Source: Streptomyces diastatochromogenes (lineage in GTDB: Bacteria > Actinomycetota > Actinomycetes > Streptomycetales > Streptomycetaceae). From it: a stretch of 64,000 bases of DNA. Under the pieces are notes generated by a model. That model saw only the letters and a list, made by a program, of their open reading frames with translations, was not told the DNA's origin and ran no database searches. The stretch covers positions 1,736,001 through 1,800,000 of the forward strand of contig JAPTYK010000001.1 in NCBI GenBank assembly GCA_026913215.1, given 5' to 3'. The number at the start of each line of letters is the position of its first letter. The first letter of the stretch is position 1. A program made the position numbers and the translations under genes. This document shows, in pieces, positions 27,723-38,363 of the stretch.

Positions 27723-27836
27723 ACGGGGCCCCTGCCCCGTCCGCGCCCGCTCATCCGGCACCGCCCGGTCCCGCGCCGGACTCCCCTCGCCGGGGGCGCG
27801 GCCCGTCCCGTACCGGCGGGTCCTCAGACTTCCCGC

Positions 27837-28786
27837 ATGCACGGGAAGCCCGCACCGAGTGAATCCGCAGACACCGCCGTCCGCGTCCGCGGCCTGGTCA
27901 AGCGGTACGGCGCCAAGACCGCCGTCGACGGCCTCGACCTCGACGTCCGCACGGGCACCGTCACCGCCGTCCTCGGCCCCAACGGAGCCGGCAAGACCAC
28001 CACCGTCGAGACCTGCGAGGGCTACCGCAGGCCCGACGCCGGCACCGTCCGCGTCCTCGGCCTCGACCCGGTCGCCGACGCCGCCGCCCTGCGCCCCAGG
28101 ATCGGCGTGATGCTCCAGTCCGGCGGCGTCTACTCCGGCGCCCGCGCCGACGAGATGCTCCGCCACATGGCGAAGCTGCACGCCCACCCCCTCGACGTGG
28201 ACGCCCTGATCGAACGGCTCGGCCTCGGCTCCTGCGGCCGCACCGCCTACCGGCGCCTCTCCGGCGGCCAGCAGCAGCGCCTCGCGCTCGCCATGGCCGT
28301 CGTCGGCCGCCCCGAGCTCGTCTTCCTCGACGAGCCCACCGCCGGACTCGACCCGCAGGCCCGCCGCGCCACCTGGGACCTCGTCCGCGAGCTGCGCGCC
28401 GACGGCGTCACCGTCGTCCTCACCACGCACTTCATGCACGAGGCGGAGGAGCTCGCCGACGACGTCGCCATCGTCGACGCCGGCCGGGTCGCCGCCCAGG
28501 GCAGCCCCGACGAGCTGTGCCGGGGCGGCGCCGAGAACACCCTGCGCTTCACCGGCCGCCCCGGACTCGACCTGGGCTCCCTGCTCAAGGCGCTGCCGGA
28601 CGGCTCGGCCGCCGTGGAACCGCTCCCGGCACGTACCGCATCACCGGCACCGTCGACCCCCAGCTGCTCGCCACGGTCACCACCTGGTGCGCCCAGCACG
28701 GCGTCATGCCCGACGGCATCTCCGTCGAACGCCACACCCTCGAAGACGTTTTTCTGGAGCTCACCGGCAAGGAGCTGAGGTCATGA
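27837..28786 (+). CDS. ABC transporter ATP-binding protein
   Basis: About 316 residues. DrrA/CcmA-type ATPase: Walker A GPNGAGKT near 52, Q-loop MLQSGGVY, signature RLSGGQQQRLALAMA, Walker B LVFLDEPTAGLDPQ, H-loop TTHFMHEAEEL. One frame break near 28628 joins AVEPLP to GTYRITGTVDPQLL; the C-terminus ends VFLELTGKELRS. Pairs with the permease downstream as an exporter. The ctaA neighbourhood is conserved in actinobacteria, but the substrate is unknown. Confidence 0.88.
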
Positions 28787-28878
28787 AGTCGGGCGCCACA
28801 CAGATCTGCCGGGGGTCCGGGGGTCGCCCCCCGGGCAAGCACAGCCTGGAACTGACCGGCAAGGAGCTGCGGTCGTGA
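28787..28878 (+). repeat. Short repeat element between ABC ATPase and permease
   Basis: The end of the ATPase gene appears twice: the 32 bases at about 28755-28786 recur imperfectly at about 28846-28878, both encoding LELTGKELRS plus stop. Between them lies a hairpin-forming GC block (CCGGGG ... CCCCGG around 28809-28834) typical of small Streptomyces intergenic repeats. The second copy gives the normal GTGA overlap with the permease start. Confidence 0.6.
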
Positions 28879-29638
28879 GCACCGGTACCTACTCCCCGAA
28901 GCCGGGGGCCGCCCCGTCGGGCGGATGATCGCCGCGCAGACCGCCCTGGAGACCAGGATGCTGCTGCGCAACGGCGAGCAGCTGCTCCTGACGGTGATCA
29001 TCCCCTCGCTGCTCCTGGTGCTGTTCTCGACGGTCGACGTCGTCGACACCGGGACGGGCGAGGCCGTCGACTTCCTCGCCCCCGGCGTGCTCGCGCTCGC
29101 CGTGATGTCCACCGCCTTCACCGGGCAGGCCATCGCCACCGGCTTCGAGCGGCGGTACGGGGTGCTCAAGCGCCTCGGCGCCTCACCGCTCCCCCGCTGG
29201 GCGCTCATGACCGCCAAGACGCTCTCCGTCCTGGTCACCGAGGTCCTCCAGGTCGTGCTCCTGACGGTGATCGCCCTGGCGCTCGGCTGGTCCCCGCACG
29301 GCAACCCCCTGTCCGTCCTGCTGCTCCTGGTCCTCGGCACGGCCGCCTTCTCCGGGCTCGGCCTGCTGATGGCGGGCACCCTCAAGGCCGAGGCCACCCT
29401 CGCCGCCGCGAACCTGGTCTTCCTGCTGCTCCTGGTGGGCGGCGGGGTGATCGTCCCGATGGAGAAGTTCGGCGCCGCCGGCGACGTGCTCGCGCTGCTG
29501 CCGATCTCCGCGCTCTCCGACGGCCTGCGGGACGTGCTCAGGGACGGGGCCGCGATGCCGTGGGGCGACGCGGGGATCCTGGCCGTCTGGGCGGTCCTGG
29601 GGCTCGGGGCGGCGGCGCGGTTCTTCCGCTGGGAGTAA
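28875..29638 (+). CDS. ABC transporter permease (ABC-2 type)
   Basis: About 254 residues, six transmembrane segments, ABC-2 family (AVMSTAFTGQAIATGFERRYGVLKRL is characteristic; LLLLVGGGVIVPMEKF near the C-terminus). With the GTG at 28875 the gene overlaps the ATPase, but one base must be restored near 28918 to link SPKPGAAPSGR with MIAAQTALETRMLLRNGEQ; otherwise translation would start at the ATG at 28925. Probable drug, lipid or heme-related exporter; located just before ctaA. Confidence 0.85.
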
Positions 29639-29711
29639 CCGTAAGGTTCCGTTCCGCCATATACGCCCCCCTCGTGAAAGCGCGCACAAGCGCCGCCCTA
29701 CGATAAGGCCC

Positions 29712-30671
29712 GTGCAGACCCCCCTCGCCTTCATCGCCCAGCGCTGGACCCCGTCCCCCCGGACGCTCCGGCGCGCCGCGCTCTCCGCCGTCGTGATGAG
29801 CGTGCTGATCATCGTGACCGGCGGCGCGGTCCGGCTGACCGGCTCCGGCCTCGGCTGCGACACCTGGCCGAAGTGCACGGACGACAGCCTGATCGTCACC
29901 GCCGAGCAGGGCTTCCACGGCTACGTCGAGTTCGGCAACCGGATGCTGACCTACGTCCTGTCGGCCGCCGTCGGCTGGGCGATCATCGCGGCCCGGTCCA
30001 CCAAGCCGTGGCGCCGCGGTCTGACCCACTGGACCTGGGCGCAGTTCTGGATCGTGATGAGCAACGCCGTCATCGGCGGCATCACGGTCTGGATGGGCCT
30101 CAACCCGTGGACGGTCGCCGGCCACTTCCTCGCCGCGAACTCCCTGCTCACGGTCGCCGTCATCACCTGGCACCGCACCGGCGAGGGCGACACCGCCCCC
30201 CGGCCCCGCGTGCCGCGCCCGGTCCGCAAGCTGTCCTGGGCGATCACGATCGTCTCCGCCCTGCTGATCACGCTCGGCACCACGGTCACGGGCGCCGGCA
30301 AGCACGCGGGCGACAGCAGCGACGTCCCCCGCATGCCCTGGGACTGGACGAACGCCGCCCACGTCCACGCCGTCGCCGCCTGGATCGTCTGCGTCCTCGC
30401 CGTCGCCATGTGGCTGGTCCTGCGCGTCGTGGACGCCCCGGACGACACCCGCGCCCGCGCCCGCGACCTGCTGATCGTGCTGCTCGGCCAGGGCGTGATC
30501 GGTTACGTGCAGTACTTCACCGGGGTCCCCGAGCTCCTGGTCGCCGCCCACATGCTCGGCTCCTCGCTGATGTGGATCGCCGTTCTGCGCCTCGCCCTGA
30601 GCCTGCGCGAGCGCCCGCTCGTCACGGCCGGGATCCCGGCCCAGGCGGACCCGGAACTGGCGAAGGCCTGA
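29712..30671 (+). CDS. ctaA: Heme A synthase (COX15/CtaA)
   Basis: 319 residues, intact, GTG start. Eight-helix membrane enzyme oxidising heme O to heme A for cytochrome aa3 oxidase. Heme-ligand histidines appear in GFHGYVEFGNRM, TVAGHFLAANSLL, WTNAAHVHAVAAW and LLVAAHMLGSS; the paired cysteines of the extracellular loop are in GLGCDTWPKC. Follows the ABC permease by 73 bases on the same strand; ctaB is 2 kb away on the other strand. Confidence 0.93.
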   Translation: MQTPLAFIAQRWTPSPRTLRRAALSAVVMSVLIIVTGGAVRLTGSGLGCDTWPKCTDDSLIVTAEQGFHGYVEFGNRMLTYVLSAAVGWAIIAARSTKPWRRGLTHWTWAQFWIVMSNAVIGGITVWMGLNPWTVAGHFLAANSLLTVAVITWHRTGEGDTAPRPRVPRPVRKLSWAITIVSALLITLGTTVTGAGKHAGDSSDVPRMPWDWTNAAHVHAVAAWIVCVLAVAMWLVLRVVDAPDDTRARARDLLIVLLGQGVIGYVQYFTGVPELLVAAHMLGSSLMWIAVLRLALSLRERPLVTAGIPAQADPELAKA

Positions 30672-31769
30672 CGGTCCGGGCGAGGCCGTAGACGCGGCGG
30701 GCGTTGTCCGCCGCGATCATCGCCGCCACCCGCTGCGCGTCCGTACGGGACCAGGCGCCGTCCAGGACCCATTCGCCGAGCACCCGGGTGAGCGCCGAGC
30801 GGAACGTGCCGGCCGCGACCACGTGGAGCTCGGGGAGCCCCGGGCGCCGCTGGAGAACAGCAGCTTGCCGAACGGCGCGCGTTCCAGGACCTCGGCGAGG
30901 ACGGCCGTCGCGCGGGCCCCGGTGTGGGCGAGGACCGGGCCGAGGTCGGCGTACACGTGCGGGTGGAGCCCGGTCAGGTGGGCGGCCGCGCGGTGGTGCG
31001 GATAGCGGTGCAGCAGCACCAGGTCGGCGCCGAGGCCCGCGGTGGCGGCGGCGAAGCCGTCCAGGGCGGCCGGGTCCTCCGTGTGCAGCTGGAGGGGCGC
31101 CCGGCGGTCACCGCGATCCACAGCAGATGGCGCAGCAGGACGGGGTCGGTGAGCCGGTCCCCGGCCGCGCGGGCGGCGAGCCAGCGCCCGGCGGCCCCGC
31201 GCACCTCTCCGGGGCCCGGCGGCACGGGCAGGGCCGCGGGCCCGCCGCGCACCCGGAGGCCGAACTGAACGCGACGGCGTCGGCGGCGGCCCCGTGGACG
31301 GCCTCGGCGAGGTCGGCGAGGAAGGCCTCGACGGTGCCGGAGGCGTCGGCGACCCGTTCGGCGAGGGGTTCGAGACGGACGACCTCGTGGGCCTCGGCGG
31401 CGGCCGCGCACCGAGCTCGGCCGGACGGGTGAGGTCGCCGGGGAGTCCGGTGTCGACCAGATAGGTGGAGATCCCGGAGGCGCGCAGGAGCCGGCGGCCC
31501 GCCTCGGCGGCGCCGAGTTCCCGGCGGCGGGCGAGGTAGCGGGCGGGCGGGCAGTGCGGTTCCAGGCCCAGGAGCGGCGGGCACCAGCGGCGCACCGCGA
31601 AGCCGGTCTGGGTGTCGAAGAAGGTGGTGCCCGGGGCGGGCGGCCCGGCGGACCCGTCCGGACGACCGCCCGGATGGGCGCCGAGCTGGGCCTCGAAGGT
31701 GCCGAGGCCGAGCTCCGTACGGAGCACTCCGTGGCAGTGCTGGTCCACCAGGCTCGGCATGTCGATCAT
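30622..31769 (-). CDS. Amidohydrolase-2-like metal hydrolase (frame-broken)
   Basis: About 383 residues. The N-terminal D-Q-H-C-H-G (LVDQHCHGVLRTELG) gives the paired metal histidines; later LLWIAVT, LQLHTEDPAALDGF, LLHRYPHHRAAAHL, HVYADLGP and LLFSSGA follow amidohydrolase barrel strands. The C-terminus AMIAADNARRVYGL is typical of the family. At least four frame breaks (near 31410, 31260, 31100 and 30840). Its end overlaps ctaA by about 50 bases in convergent orientation; the stop at 30622 is the first in the final frame. Substrate unknown; decarboxylase or hydrolase chemistry are both possible. Confidence 0.7.
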
Positions 31770-31869
31770 CTCGGGGGGCTCCCTGTGTGGACGTGTCTCC
31801 ACACGTCCTAACGGGTGAGCCCCGCGCGAGGTTGTTGCCTCGGCCCTCGTCGGCCGACGCCGGCCGGTC

Positions 31870-32190
31870 TCAGCCGTTGGCGGGGCCGCCGATCTGGATG
31901 CCGGCCATCCGGGTCCACTCGTACGGGCCGGTGGCGACCTTGGCGGCGAACTCGCCGTCGAACTCCTCGTGGAGGGTCAGCCCGGCCTTCTCGGCGGCCT
32001 GCTGCGCGATCGCGTACGACTTCGCGACGAGGTCGCCCCAGCCGCCGTCCGTGCCGACCAGGACGATCCGGGTGCCCGCCTGGCCGATGTGCGCGAGGTG
32101 TCCCTCGGCGCCGCCGTGCGCCTTGGAGAAGGCCTGGATCTCCTTGGCGAGCCGGGCCGCCCTGCGCTCTTCCTGCTTCGTTTCTGCCAT
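31870..32190 (-). CDS. Conserved small cytosolic protein, unknown function
   Basis: 106 residues, intact. Charged helical N-terminus (KQEERRAARLAKEIQAFS), then a small mixed domain with TRIVLVGTDGGWGDLVAKSYAIA and EFAAKVATGPYEWTRMAG. No signal or membrane segment. I recognise it only as a conserved actinobacterial hypothetical. ATG at 32190 lies 11 bases after a perfect 14-bp palindrome, suggesting tight regulation. Confidence 0.75.
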   Translation of the reverse strand: MAETKQEERRAARLAKEIQAFSKAHGGAEGHLAHIGQAGTRIVLVGTDGGWGDLVAKSYAIAQQAAEKAGLTLHEEFDGEFAAKVATGPYEWTRMAGIQIGGPANG

Positions 32191-32200
32191 GACACGGATG

Positions 32201-32214
32201 CTACCGATCGGTAG
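32201..32214. promoter_or_regulatory. 14-bp palindrome upstream of the small protein
   Basis: CTACCGATCGGTAG, perfectly self-complementary, 10 bases before the ATG at 32190. The ACCGATCGGT core resembles operators of some TetR-family repressors. Confidence 0.45.
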
Positions 32215-32223
32215 GACGAACGG

Positions 32224-32267
32224 CGACGGCCGGGTCACGTGGCCTATCCCACGCGACCCGGCCGTCG
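32224..32267. terminator. Hairpin downstream of ctaB
   Basis: Perfect 13-base arms (32224-32236 and 32255-32267) with further pairing GTGG/CCAC inside an 18-base loop; located 22 bases beyond the ctaB stop. Confidence 0.75.
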
Positions 32268-32289
32268 AGCCGGTCTGATCATCTGAGCG

Positions 32290-33237
32290 CTAGCGGAGGA
32301 AGGGATCCACCGCGACCGCCACGAAGAGCAGCGAGACATAGGTGATGGACCAGTGGAAGAGGCGCATCTCCTTGAGCTTGGCGCCCGTCACCTCCGCCTT
32401 GGCGCGGTGGAGGAGCGCGTGCGCCTCCCACAGCCAGAAGCCGCCGGTGAGCAGCGCCACCGCGGTGTAGAACCAGCCGGTGTAGCCCAGCGGGGTGAGC
32501 AGCAGGGAGACCGCGACCATCACCCAGCTGTAGATCACGATCTGCTTGGCGACGACCTTGTTGGAGGCGAGGACCGGCAGCATGGGCACGCCCGCGCGCG
32601 CGTAGTCGTCCTTCACCTTCATCGACAGCGGCCAGTAGTGCGGCGGCGTCCAGAAGAAGATGACGAGGAAGAGGATGACCGCGGCCCACGACATCGAGTT
32701 CGTCACGGCCGACCAGCCGATGAGCACCGGCAGACAGCCGGCGATGCCGCCCCAGACGATGTTCTGGGCGGTGCGCCGCTTGAGGATCATCGTGTAGACC
32801 ACGACGTAGAAGAGCAGCGCGCCGAGCGAGAGGGCCGCGGACAGCCAGTTGACGAGCAGCCCGAACCAGAGCGTGGAGACCACGGCGAGGGTCAGTCCGA
32901 AGACCAGGCCCTCGCGCGGGGTGAGCACGCCGGTGACGAGCGGACGCTGCGAGGTGCGGTCCATCAGCGCGTCGATGTCCCGGTCGATGTACATGTTCAG
33001 CGCGTTGGCGCCGCCCGCGGAGAGGTAGCCGCCGAAGCAGGTGGCGAGCACCAGCCACAGGTCCGGCACGCCCTGCTCGGCGAGGAACATCACCGGAACG
33101 GTCGTGATGAGCAGCAGTTCGATGATCCGCGGCTTGGTCAGCGCCACGAATGCCTTGACGCGGGCCCCGAACGGCCGATGGCCCCCCGGGCTGGGAGTCA
33201 AGACGACCCCTGCGGGTCGGGACTCGACGGCCGTCAC
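32290..33237 (-). CDS. ctaB: Protoheme IX farnesyltransferase (heme O synthase)
   Basis: 315 residues, intact. UbiA-type membrane prenyltransferase adding farnesyl to heme B for cytochrome oxidase. The diagnostic aspartate motif [15 protein letters not shown] and the second loop [15 protein letters not shown] are present among about nine helices. GTG at 33237 is favoured because AGGGG lies 6-10 bases upstream; a GTG at 33243 is also in frame. Confidence 0.94.
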   Translation of the reverse strand: MTAVESRPAGVVLTPSPGGHRPFGARVKAFVALTKPRIIELLLITTVPVMFLAEQGVPDLWLVLATCFGGYLSAGGANALNMYIDRDIDALMDRTSQRPLVTGVLTPREGLVFGLTLAVVSTLWFGLLVNWLSAALSLGALLFYVVVYTMILKRRTAQNIVWGGIAGCLPVLIGWSAVTNSMSWAAVILFLVIFFWTPPHYWPLSMKVKDDYARAGVPMLPVLASNKVVAKQIVIYSWVMVAVSLLLTPLGYTGWFYTAVALLTGGFWLWEAHALLHRAKAEVTGAKLKEMRLFHWSITYVSLLFVAVAVDPFLR

Positions 33238-33583
33238 GCACACCCCTGACAGAGAAATTCCCAGCAAGCTCCCCGCGTGAAGACGGGGTAAAGCTTGCGC
33301 GTACCACGCCACTGTAGACGTTGCCCAGACGCCGATCTTCGCGGGGTGGGGTCGTGTTGGCGCGGTACGTCCCAAGGGTGGACACGGTTCTCGGACGGGT
33401 CCGGGCGCGCCCCGGGAGGCGAACGCCCCCGACCACCGGCAGTCTTGCTGTGTGCATGCATTTCTCCGCTCATTTGAGGGGCATGGACACGAAAAGAGGG
33501 GCGTTCCGCGGGGGTAGGCTCGACAACGCCGGTACACCCTCAGTCACCGGCTCAAGACATGTGGAGAGGAGCCCTGACCCAGG
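33238..33583. other. Divergent promoter region ctaB / tkt
   Basis: 346 bases without a credible gene. For ctaB, an imperfect hairpin (CAAGCTCCCCG at 33265-33275 pairing with CGGGG at 33284-33288 and AGCTTG at 33292-33297, with a 3-base bulge) would sit in the 5' leader. Toward tkt there is a TAGGCT hexamer at about 33514. No convincing known operator was found. Confidence 0.6.
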
Positions 33584-35671
33584 GTGAGCACTAAGCCGAC
33601 CACCACAGACCTCGAGTGGACCGAGTTGGACCAGCGGGCCGTCGACACCGCCCGCATCCTGGCCGCGGACGCCGTACAGAAGGTCGGCAACGGCCATCCC
33701 GGTACGGCGATGAGCCTGGCGCCCGCCGCGTACACCCTCTTCCAGAAGGTGATGCGGCACGACCCCGCCGACCCCGAGTGGGTCGGGCGCGACCGGTTCG
33801 TCCTCTCCGCCGGGCACTCGTCCCTGACCCTCTACACCCAGCTGTACCTGGGTGGCTTCGGTCTCGAACTGGACGACCTGAAGTCCTTCCGCACCTGGGG
33901 CTCGAAGACCCCCGGCCACCCGGAGTACGGCCACACCGCCGGCGTCGAGACGACCACGGGCCCGCTGGGCCAGGGCGTCGCCAACGCCGTGGGCATGGCG
34001 ATGGCCGCCCGCTACGAGCGCGGCCTGTTCGACCCGGAGGCCGCCACCGGCGCGTCGCCGTTCGACCACCGGATCTACGTGATCGCCGGTGACGGCTGCC
34101 TCCAGGAGGGCATCTCCGCAGAGGCGTCCTCGCTCGCGGGCCACCAGAAGCTCGGCAACCTGATCCTGCTGTGGGACGACAACCACATCTCGATCGAGGG
34201 CGACACCGAGACGGCCGTGTCCGAGGACACGATGAAGCGGTACGAGGCGTACGGCTGGCACGTCCAGCGCGTCGAGCCGCAGGCCAACGGCGACCTGGAC
34301 CCGGCCGCGCTGTACGCCGCGATCAAGGCCGCCGAGGCCGAGACCGGGCGTCCGTCGTTCATCGCGATGCGCTCGATCATCGCCTGGCCCGCGCCGAACG
34401 CGCAGAACACCGAGGCCGCGCACGGCTCGGCGCTCGGCGACGAGGAGATCGCGGCCACCAAGCGGGTCCTGGGCTTCGACCCGGAGCAGACCTTCGAGGT
34501 CTCCGACGAGGTCATCGCGCACACCCGCGCGCTGGGCGACCGCGGCCGCGAGGCCCGCGCCGCCTGGGACAAGCAGCTCGCCGAGTGGCGCACGGCCAAC
34601 CCGGAGCGCGCCGCCGAGTTCGACCGCGTCCAGGCGAACGAGCTGCCCGCCGGCTGGGCCGAGAAGCTCCCGGTCTTCGAGCCGGGCAAGGGTGTCGCCA
34701 CCCGTGCCGCCTCGGGCCAGGTCCTCAAGGCGCTCGGCGCGGTCATCCCGGAGCTGTGGGGCGGCTCGGCCGACCTCGCCGGCTCGAACAACACGACGAT
34801 CGACAAGGACTCGTCGTTCCTGCCCGAGGGCAACCCGCTGCCGGAGGCCGACCCGTACGGCCGCACGATCCACTTCGGCATCCGCGAGCACTCCATGGCC
34901 GCGGAGATGAACGGCATCGCGCTGCACGGCAACACGCGCGTCTACGGCGGCACCTTCCTGGTGTTCTCCGACTACATGCGCAACGCGGTGCGCCTGTCCG
35001 CGCTGATGCACCTGCCCGTGACGTACGTCTGGACGCACGACTCGATCGGTCTGGGCGAGGACGGCCCGACGCACCAGCCGGTGGAGCACCTGGCCTCGCT
35101 GCGCGCGATCCCCGGTCTGAACGTGGTCCGTCCGGCCGACGCCAACGAGACGGCGATCGCCTGGCGCGAGATCATGCAGCGCCACACCAAGGTGTTCGGC
35201 AAGGGGGCCCCGCACGGCCTCGCGCTGACCCGCCAGGGCGTGCCGACCTACGCGCCGAACGAGGACACGGTCAAGGGCGGCTACGTGCTGTTCGACGCCG
35301 AAGGCGGCGAGCCGCAGGTGGTCCTGATCGGTACCGGTTCCGAGGTGCACCTGGCCGTCGAGGCCCGCGAGCAGCTCCAGGCCGCCGGCGTCCCGACCCG
35401 TGTGGTCTCGATGCCGTCCGTGGAGTGGTTCGAGGAGCAGGACCAGGCGTACAAGGACTCGGTCCTGCCGCCTTCGGTGAAGGCCCGGGTCGCGGTCGAG
35501 GCCGGCATCGGCCTCACCTGGCACAAGTACGTCGGTGACGCCGGCCGGATCGTCTCCCTGGAGCACTTCGGTGCCTCGGCGGACGCGAAGGTCCTCTTCC
35601 GCGAGTTCGGTTTCACGCCGGAGGCGATCGTCGCCGCCGCGCGGGAATCTCTCGACGCCACCGCGCGCTGA
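33584..35671 (+). CDS. tkt: Transketolase
   Basis: 695 residues, intact, GTG start with GGAGAGGAG upstream. Thiamine-diphosphate enzyme of the non-oxidative pentose phosphate pathway. NGHPGTAMSLAP and the TPP/Mg motif GDGCLQEGISAEAS-...-N in the PP domain; IHFGIREHSMAAEMNGIALHG with the catalytic glutamate in the Pyr domain; C-terminal regulatory domain. First gene of tkt-tal-zwf-opcA-pgl. Confidence 0.97.
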   Translation: MSTKPTTTDLEWTELDQRAVDTARILAADAVQKVGNGHPGTAMSLAPAAYTLFQKVMRHDPADPEWVGRDRFVLSAGHSSLTLYTQLYLGGFGLELDDLKSFRTWGSKTPGHPEYGHTAGVETTTGPLGQGVANAVGMAMAARYERGLFDPEAATGASPFDHRIYVIAGDGCLQEGISAEASSLAGHQKLGNLILLWDDNHISIEGDTETAVSEDTMKRYEAYGWHVQRVEPQANGDLDPAALYAAIKAAEAETGRPSFIAMRSIIAWPAPNAQNTEAAHGSALGDEEIAATKRVLGFDPEQTFEVSDEVIAHTRALGDRGREARAAWDKQLAEWRTANPERAAEFDRVQANELPAGWAEKLPVFEPGKGVATRAASGQVLKALGAVIPELWGGSADLAGSNNTTIDKDSSFLPEGNPLPEADPYGRTIHFGIREHSMAAEMNGIALHGNTRVYGGTFLVFSDYMRNAVRLSALMHLPVTYVWTHDSIGLGEDGPTHQPVEHLASLRAIPGLNVVRPADANETAIAWREIMQRHTKVFGKGAPHGLALTRQGVPTYAPNEDTVKGGYVLFDAEGGEPQVVLIGTGSEVHLAVEAREQLQAAGVPTRVVSMPSVEWFEEQDQAYKDSVLPPSVKARVAVEAGIGLTWHKYVGDAGRIVSLEHFGASADAKVLFREFGFTPEAIVAAARESLDATAR

Positions 35672-35707
35672 CGCGAATACGTACGACTTAATGGAGATGC
35701 AATTCTC

Positions 35708-36826
35708 ATGACAGACGCTCTCAAGCGCCTCTCCGACGAAGGCGTCGCGATCTGGCTGGACGACCTCTCGCGCAAGCGGATCACGTCCGGCAACCTGGCC
35801 GAGCTCATCGACCAGAGCCACGTGGTCGGTGTGACCACGAACCCGTCGATCTTCCAGAAGGCCATCTCGTCGGGTGACGGCTACGAGCAGCAGCTCGTGG
35901 ACCTCGCCGCCCGCAAGGTGACCGTCGACGAGGCCATCCGCATGATCACGACGGCGGACGTCCGTGACGCCGCCGACATCCTGCGGCCGGTCTTCGACGC
36001 GACCGACGGCCAGGACGGCCGGGTCTCCATCGAGGTCGACCCCCGTCTCGCCCACGAGACGGCCGCCACCATCGCCGAGGCCAAGCAGCTGGCCTGGCTG
36101 GTGGACCGCCCCAACACCTTGATCAAGATTCCGGCCACCAAGGCGGGTCTGCCGGCGATCACCGAGGTCATCGGCCTCGGCATCAGCGTCAACGTGACGC
36201 TGATCTTCTCGCTGGAGCGCTACCGCGCGGTCATGGACGCCTACCTGGCGGGTCTGGAGAAGGCCCGCGAGCGCGGCCTCGACCTCTCCAAGATCCACTC
36301 GGTGGCGTCCTTCTTCGTGTCCCGCGTGGACACGGAGATCGACAAGCGCCTGGACGGCATCGGCACCGACGAGGCCAAGGCGCTCAAGGGCAAGGCCGCC
36401 CTGGCCAACGCCCGTCTGGCCTACGAGGCCTACGAGGAAGTCTTCTCCTCGGACCGCTGGGCCGCCCTCGACAAGGCGCAGGCCAACAAGCAGCGTCCGC
36501 TGTGGGCCTCGACCGGCGTCAAGGACCCGGCGTACAAGGACACGCTGTACGTCGTGGACCTGGTCGCGCCCGGCACGGTGAACACCATGCCGGAGGCCAC
36601 CCTGGAGGCCACCGCCGACCACGGCGAGGTCACCGGCGACACCATCCGCGGCACCTACGAGCAGTCGCGGGCCGAGCTGGCCGCCGTCGAGAAGCTGGGC
36701 ATCAGCTACGACGACGTCGTCCAGCTCCTGGAGGACGAGGGCGTCGAGAAGTTCGAGGCGTCCTGGAACGACCTGCTCAAGTCCACCGAGGCGGAGCTCG
36801 CGCGCCGCGGATCTTCGGAGGCGTAA
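35708..36826 (+). CDS. tal: Transaldolase
   Basis: 372 residues, intact, the long actinobacterial/cyanobacterial type. Schiff-base lysine in [26 protein letters not shown] at the N-terminus and [13 protein letters not shown] are family signatures. Transfers dihydroxyacetone between sedoheptulose-7-P and erythrose-4-P. It is 36 bases downstream of tkt. Confidence 0.97.
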   Translation: MTDALKRLSDEGVAIWLDDLSRKRITSGNLAELIDQSHVVGVTTNPSIFQKAISSGDGYEQQLVDLAARKVTVDEAIRMITTADVRDAADILRPVFDATDGQDGRVSIEVDPRLAHETAATIAEAKQLAWLVDRPNTLIKIPATKAGLPAITEVIGLGISVNVTLIFSLERYRAVMDAYLAGLEKARERGLDLSKIHSVASFFVSRVDTEIDKRLDGIGTDEAKALKGKAALANARLAYEAYEEVFSSDRWAALDKAQANKQRPLWASTGVKDPAYKDTLYVVDLVAPGTVNTMPEATLEATADHGEVTGDTIRGTYEQSRAELAAVEKLGISYDDVVQLLEDEGVEKFEASWNDLLKSTEAELARRGSSEA

Positions 36827-36831
36827 GCACT

Positions 36832-38363
36832 TTGAGCGCAGTCCACGGAGCCAACCCGCTCCGTGACGCCGCAGACCGACGGCTCCCGCGCATCGCGGGG
36901 CCGTCGGGTCTGGTGATCTTCGGCGTCACGGGCGATTTGTCCCGTAAGAAGCTGATGCCCGCCGTCTACGACCTGGCCAACCGCGGCCTGCTGCCGCCGG
37001 GCTTCTCGCTCGTGGGCTTCGCCCGCCGCGAGTGGGCGGACGAGGACTTCGCGCAGGAGGTCTACGAGGCCGTCAAGCAGCACGCGCGCACCCCCTTCCG
37101 CGAGGAGGTGTGGCAGCAGCTGATCCAGGGCATGCGGTTCGTCCAGGGCGACTTCGACGACGACACGGCCTTCGAGCAGCTCAAGAGCACGATCGAGGAG
37201 CTCGACAAGGCGCAGGGGACGGGCGGCAACTTCGCCTTCTACCTCTCCGTGCCGCCGAAGTTCTTCCCGCTGGTCGTCCAGCAGCTCAAGAAGCACGGCC
37301 TCGCCGACCAGAAGGACGGCTCCTGGCGCCGTGCGGTCATCGAGAAGCCCTTCGGCCACGACCTGGTCTCCGCCAAGGAGCTCAACGAGGTCGTCCACGA
37401 GGTCTTCCCGCCCGAGGCGGTCTTCCGGATCGACCACTACCTCGGCAAGGAGACCGTCCAGAACATCCTGGCGCTCCGCTTCGCCAACACCCTCTTCGAG
37501 CCGATCTGGAACCGGTCGTACGTCGACCACGTGCAGATCACCATGGCCGAGGACATCGGCATCGGCGGCCGCGCCGGCTACTACGACGGCATCGGCGCCG
37601 CCCGTGACGTCATCCAGAACCACCTGCTCCAGCTGCTCGCGCTGACCGCGATGGAGGAGCCCGCCTCCTTCGACGCCGACGCGCTGGCCGCCGAGAAGAC
37701 CAAGGTCCTCGGCGCGGTCAAGCTGCCCAAGGACCTGGGCAAGTCCACGGTCCGCGGCCAGTACGCGGCCGGGTGGCAGGGCGGCGCGAAGGCCGTCGGC
37801 TACCTCCAGGAAGACGGCATCAACCCGCAGTCGAAGACCGACACCTACGCGGCCATCAAGGTGGAGATCGACAACCGCCGCTGGGCGGGCGTCCCCTTCT
37901 ACCTGCGGACCGGCAAGCGCCTGGGCCGCCGCGTCACCGAGATCGCGGTCGTCTTCCAGCGCGCCCCGCACTCCCCTTCGACCACACCGCGACCGAGGAG
38001 CTCGGCCGCAACGCCATCGTGATCCGCGTCCAGCCGGACGAGGGCGTGACGGTGCGGTTCGGCTCCAAGGTGCCCGGCACCCAGATGGAGATCCGGGACG
38101 TGTCGATGGACTTCGCCTACGGCGAGTCCTTCACCGAGTCCAGCCCGGAGGCGTACGAGCGGCTCATCCTCGACGTCCTGCTCGGCGACTCCAACCTCTT
38201 CCCGCGCGTCGAGGAGGTCGAGCTGTCCTGGAAGATCCTCGACCCGATCGAGCAGTTCTGGGACACGCACGGCAAGCCCGCCCAGTACGAGTCCGGGACC
38301 TGGGGCCCGGTCGAGGCGGACGAGATGCTCGCACGAGACGGCAGGAGCTGGCGCCGGCCATGA
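36832..38363 (+). CDS. zwf: Glucose-6-phosphate 1-dehydrogenase
   Basis: About 510 residues, TTG start at 36832 with GGAGG 10 bases upstream and only 5 bases after the tal stop. NADP-binding VIFGVTGDLSRKKLMP and the active-site motif FRIDHYLGKE are intact. One frame break near 37975 (a CTCCCC stretch) separates RAPHS-P from FDHTATEELGRNAIV; one added C repairs it. Commits glucose-6-P to NADPH production; works with OpcA encoded next. Confidence 0.94.

Noticed and set aside
33470..36622. 1050-codon minus-strand frame opposite tkt and tal
   Set aside because: It is antisense to two intact, strongly conserved genes and shows no recognisable motif.
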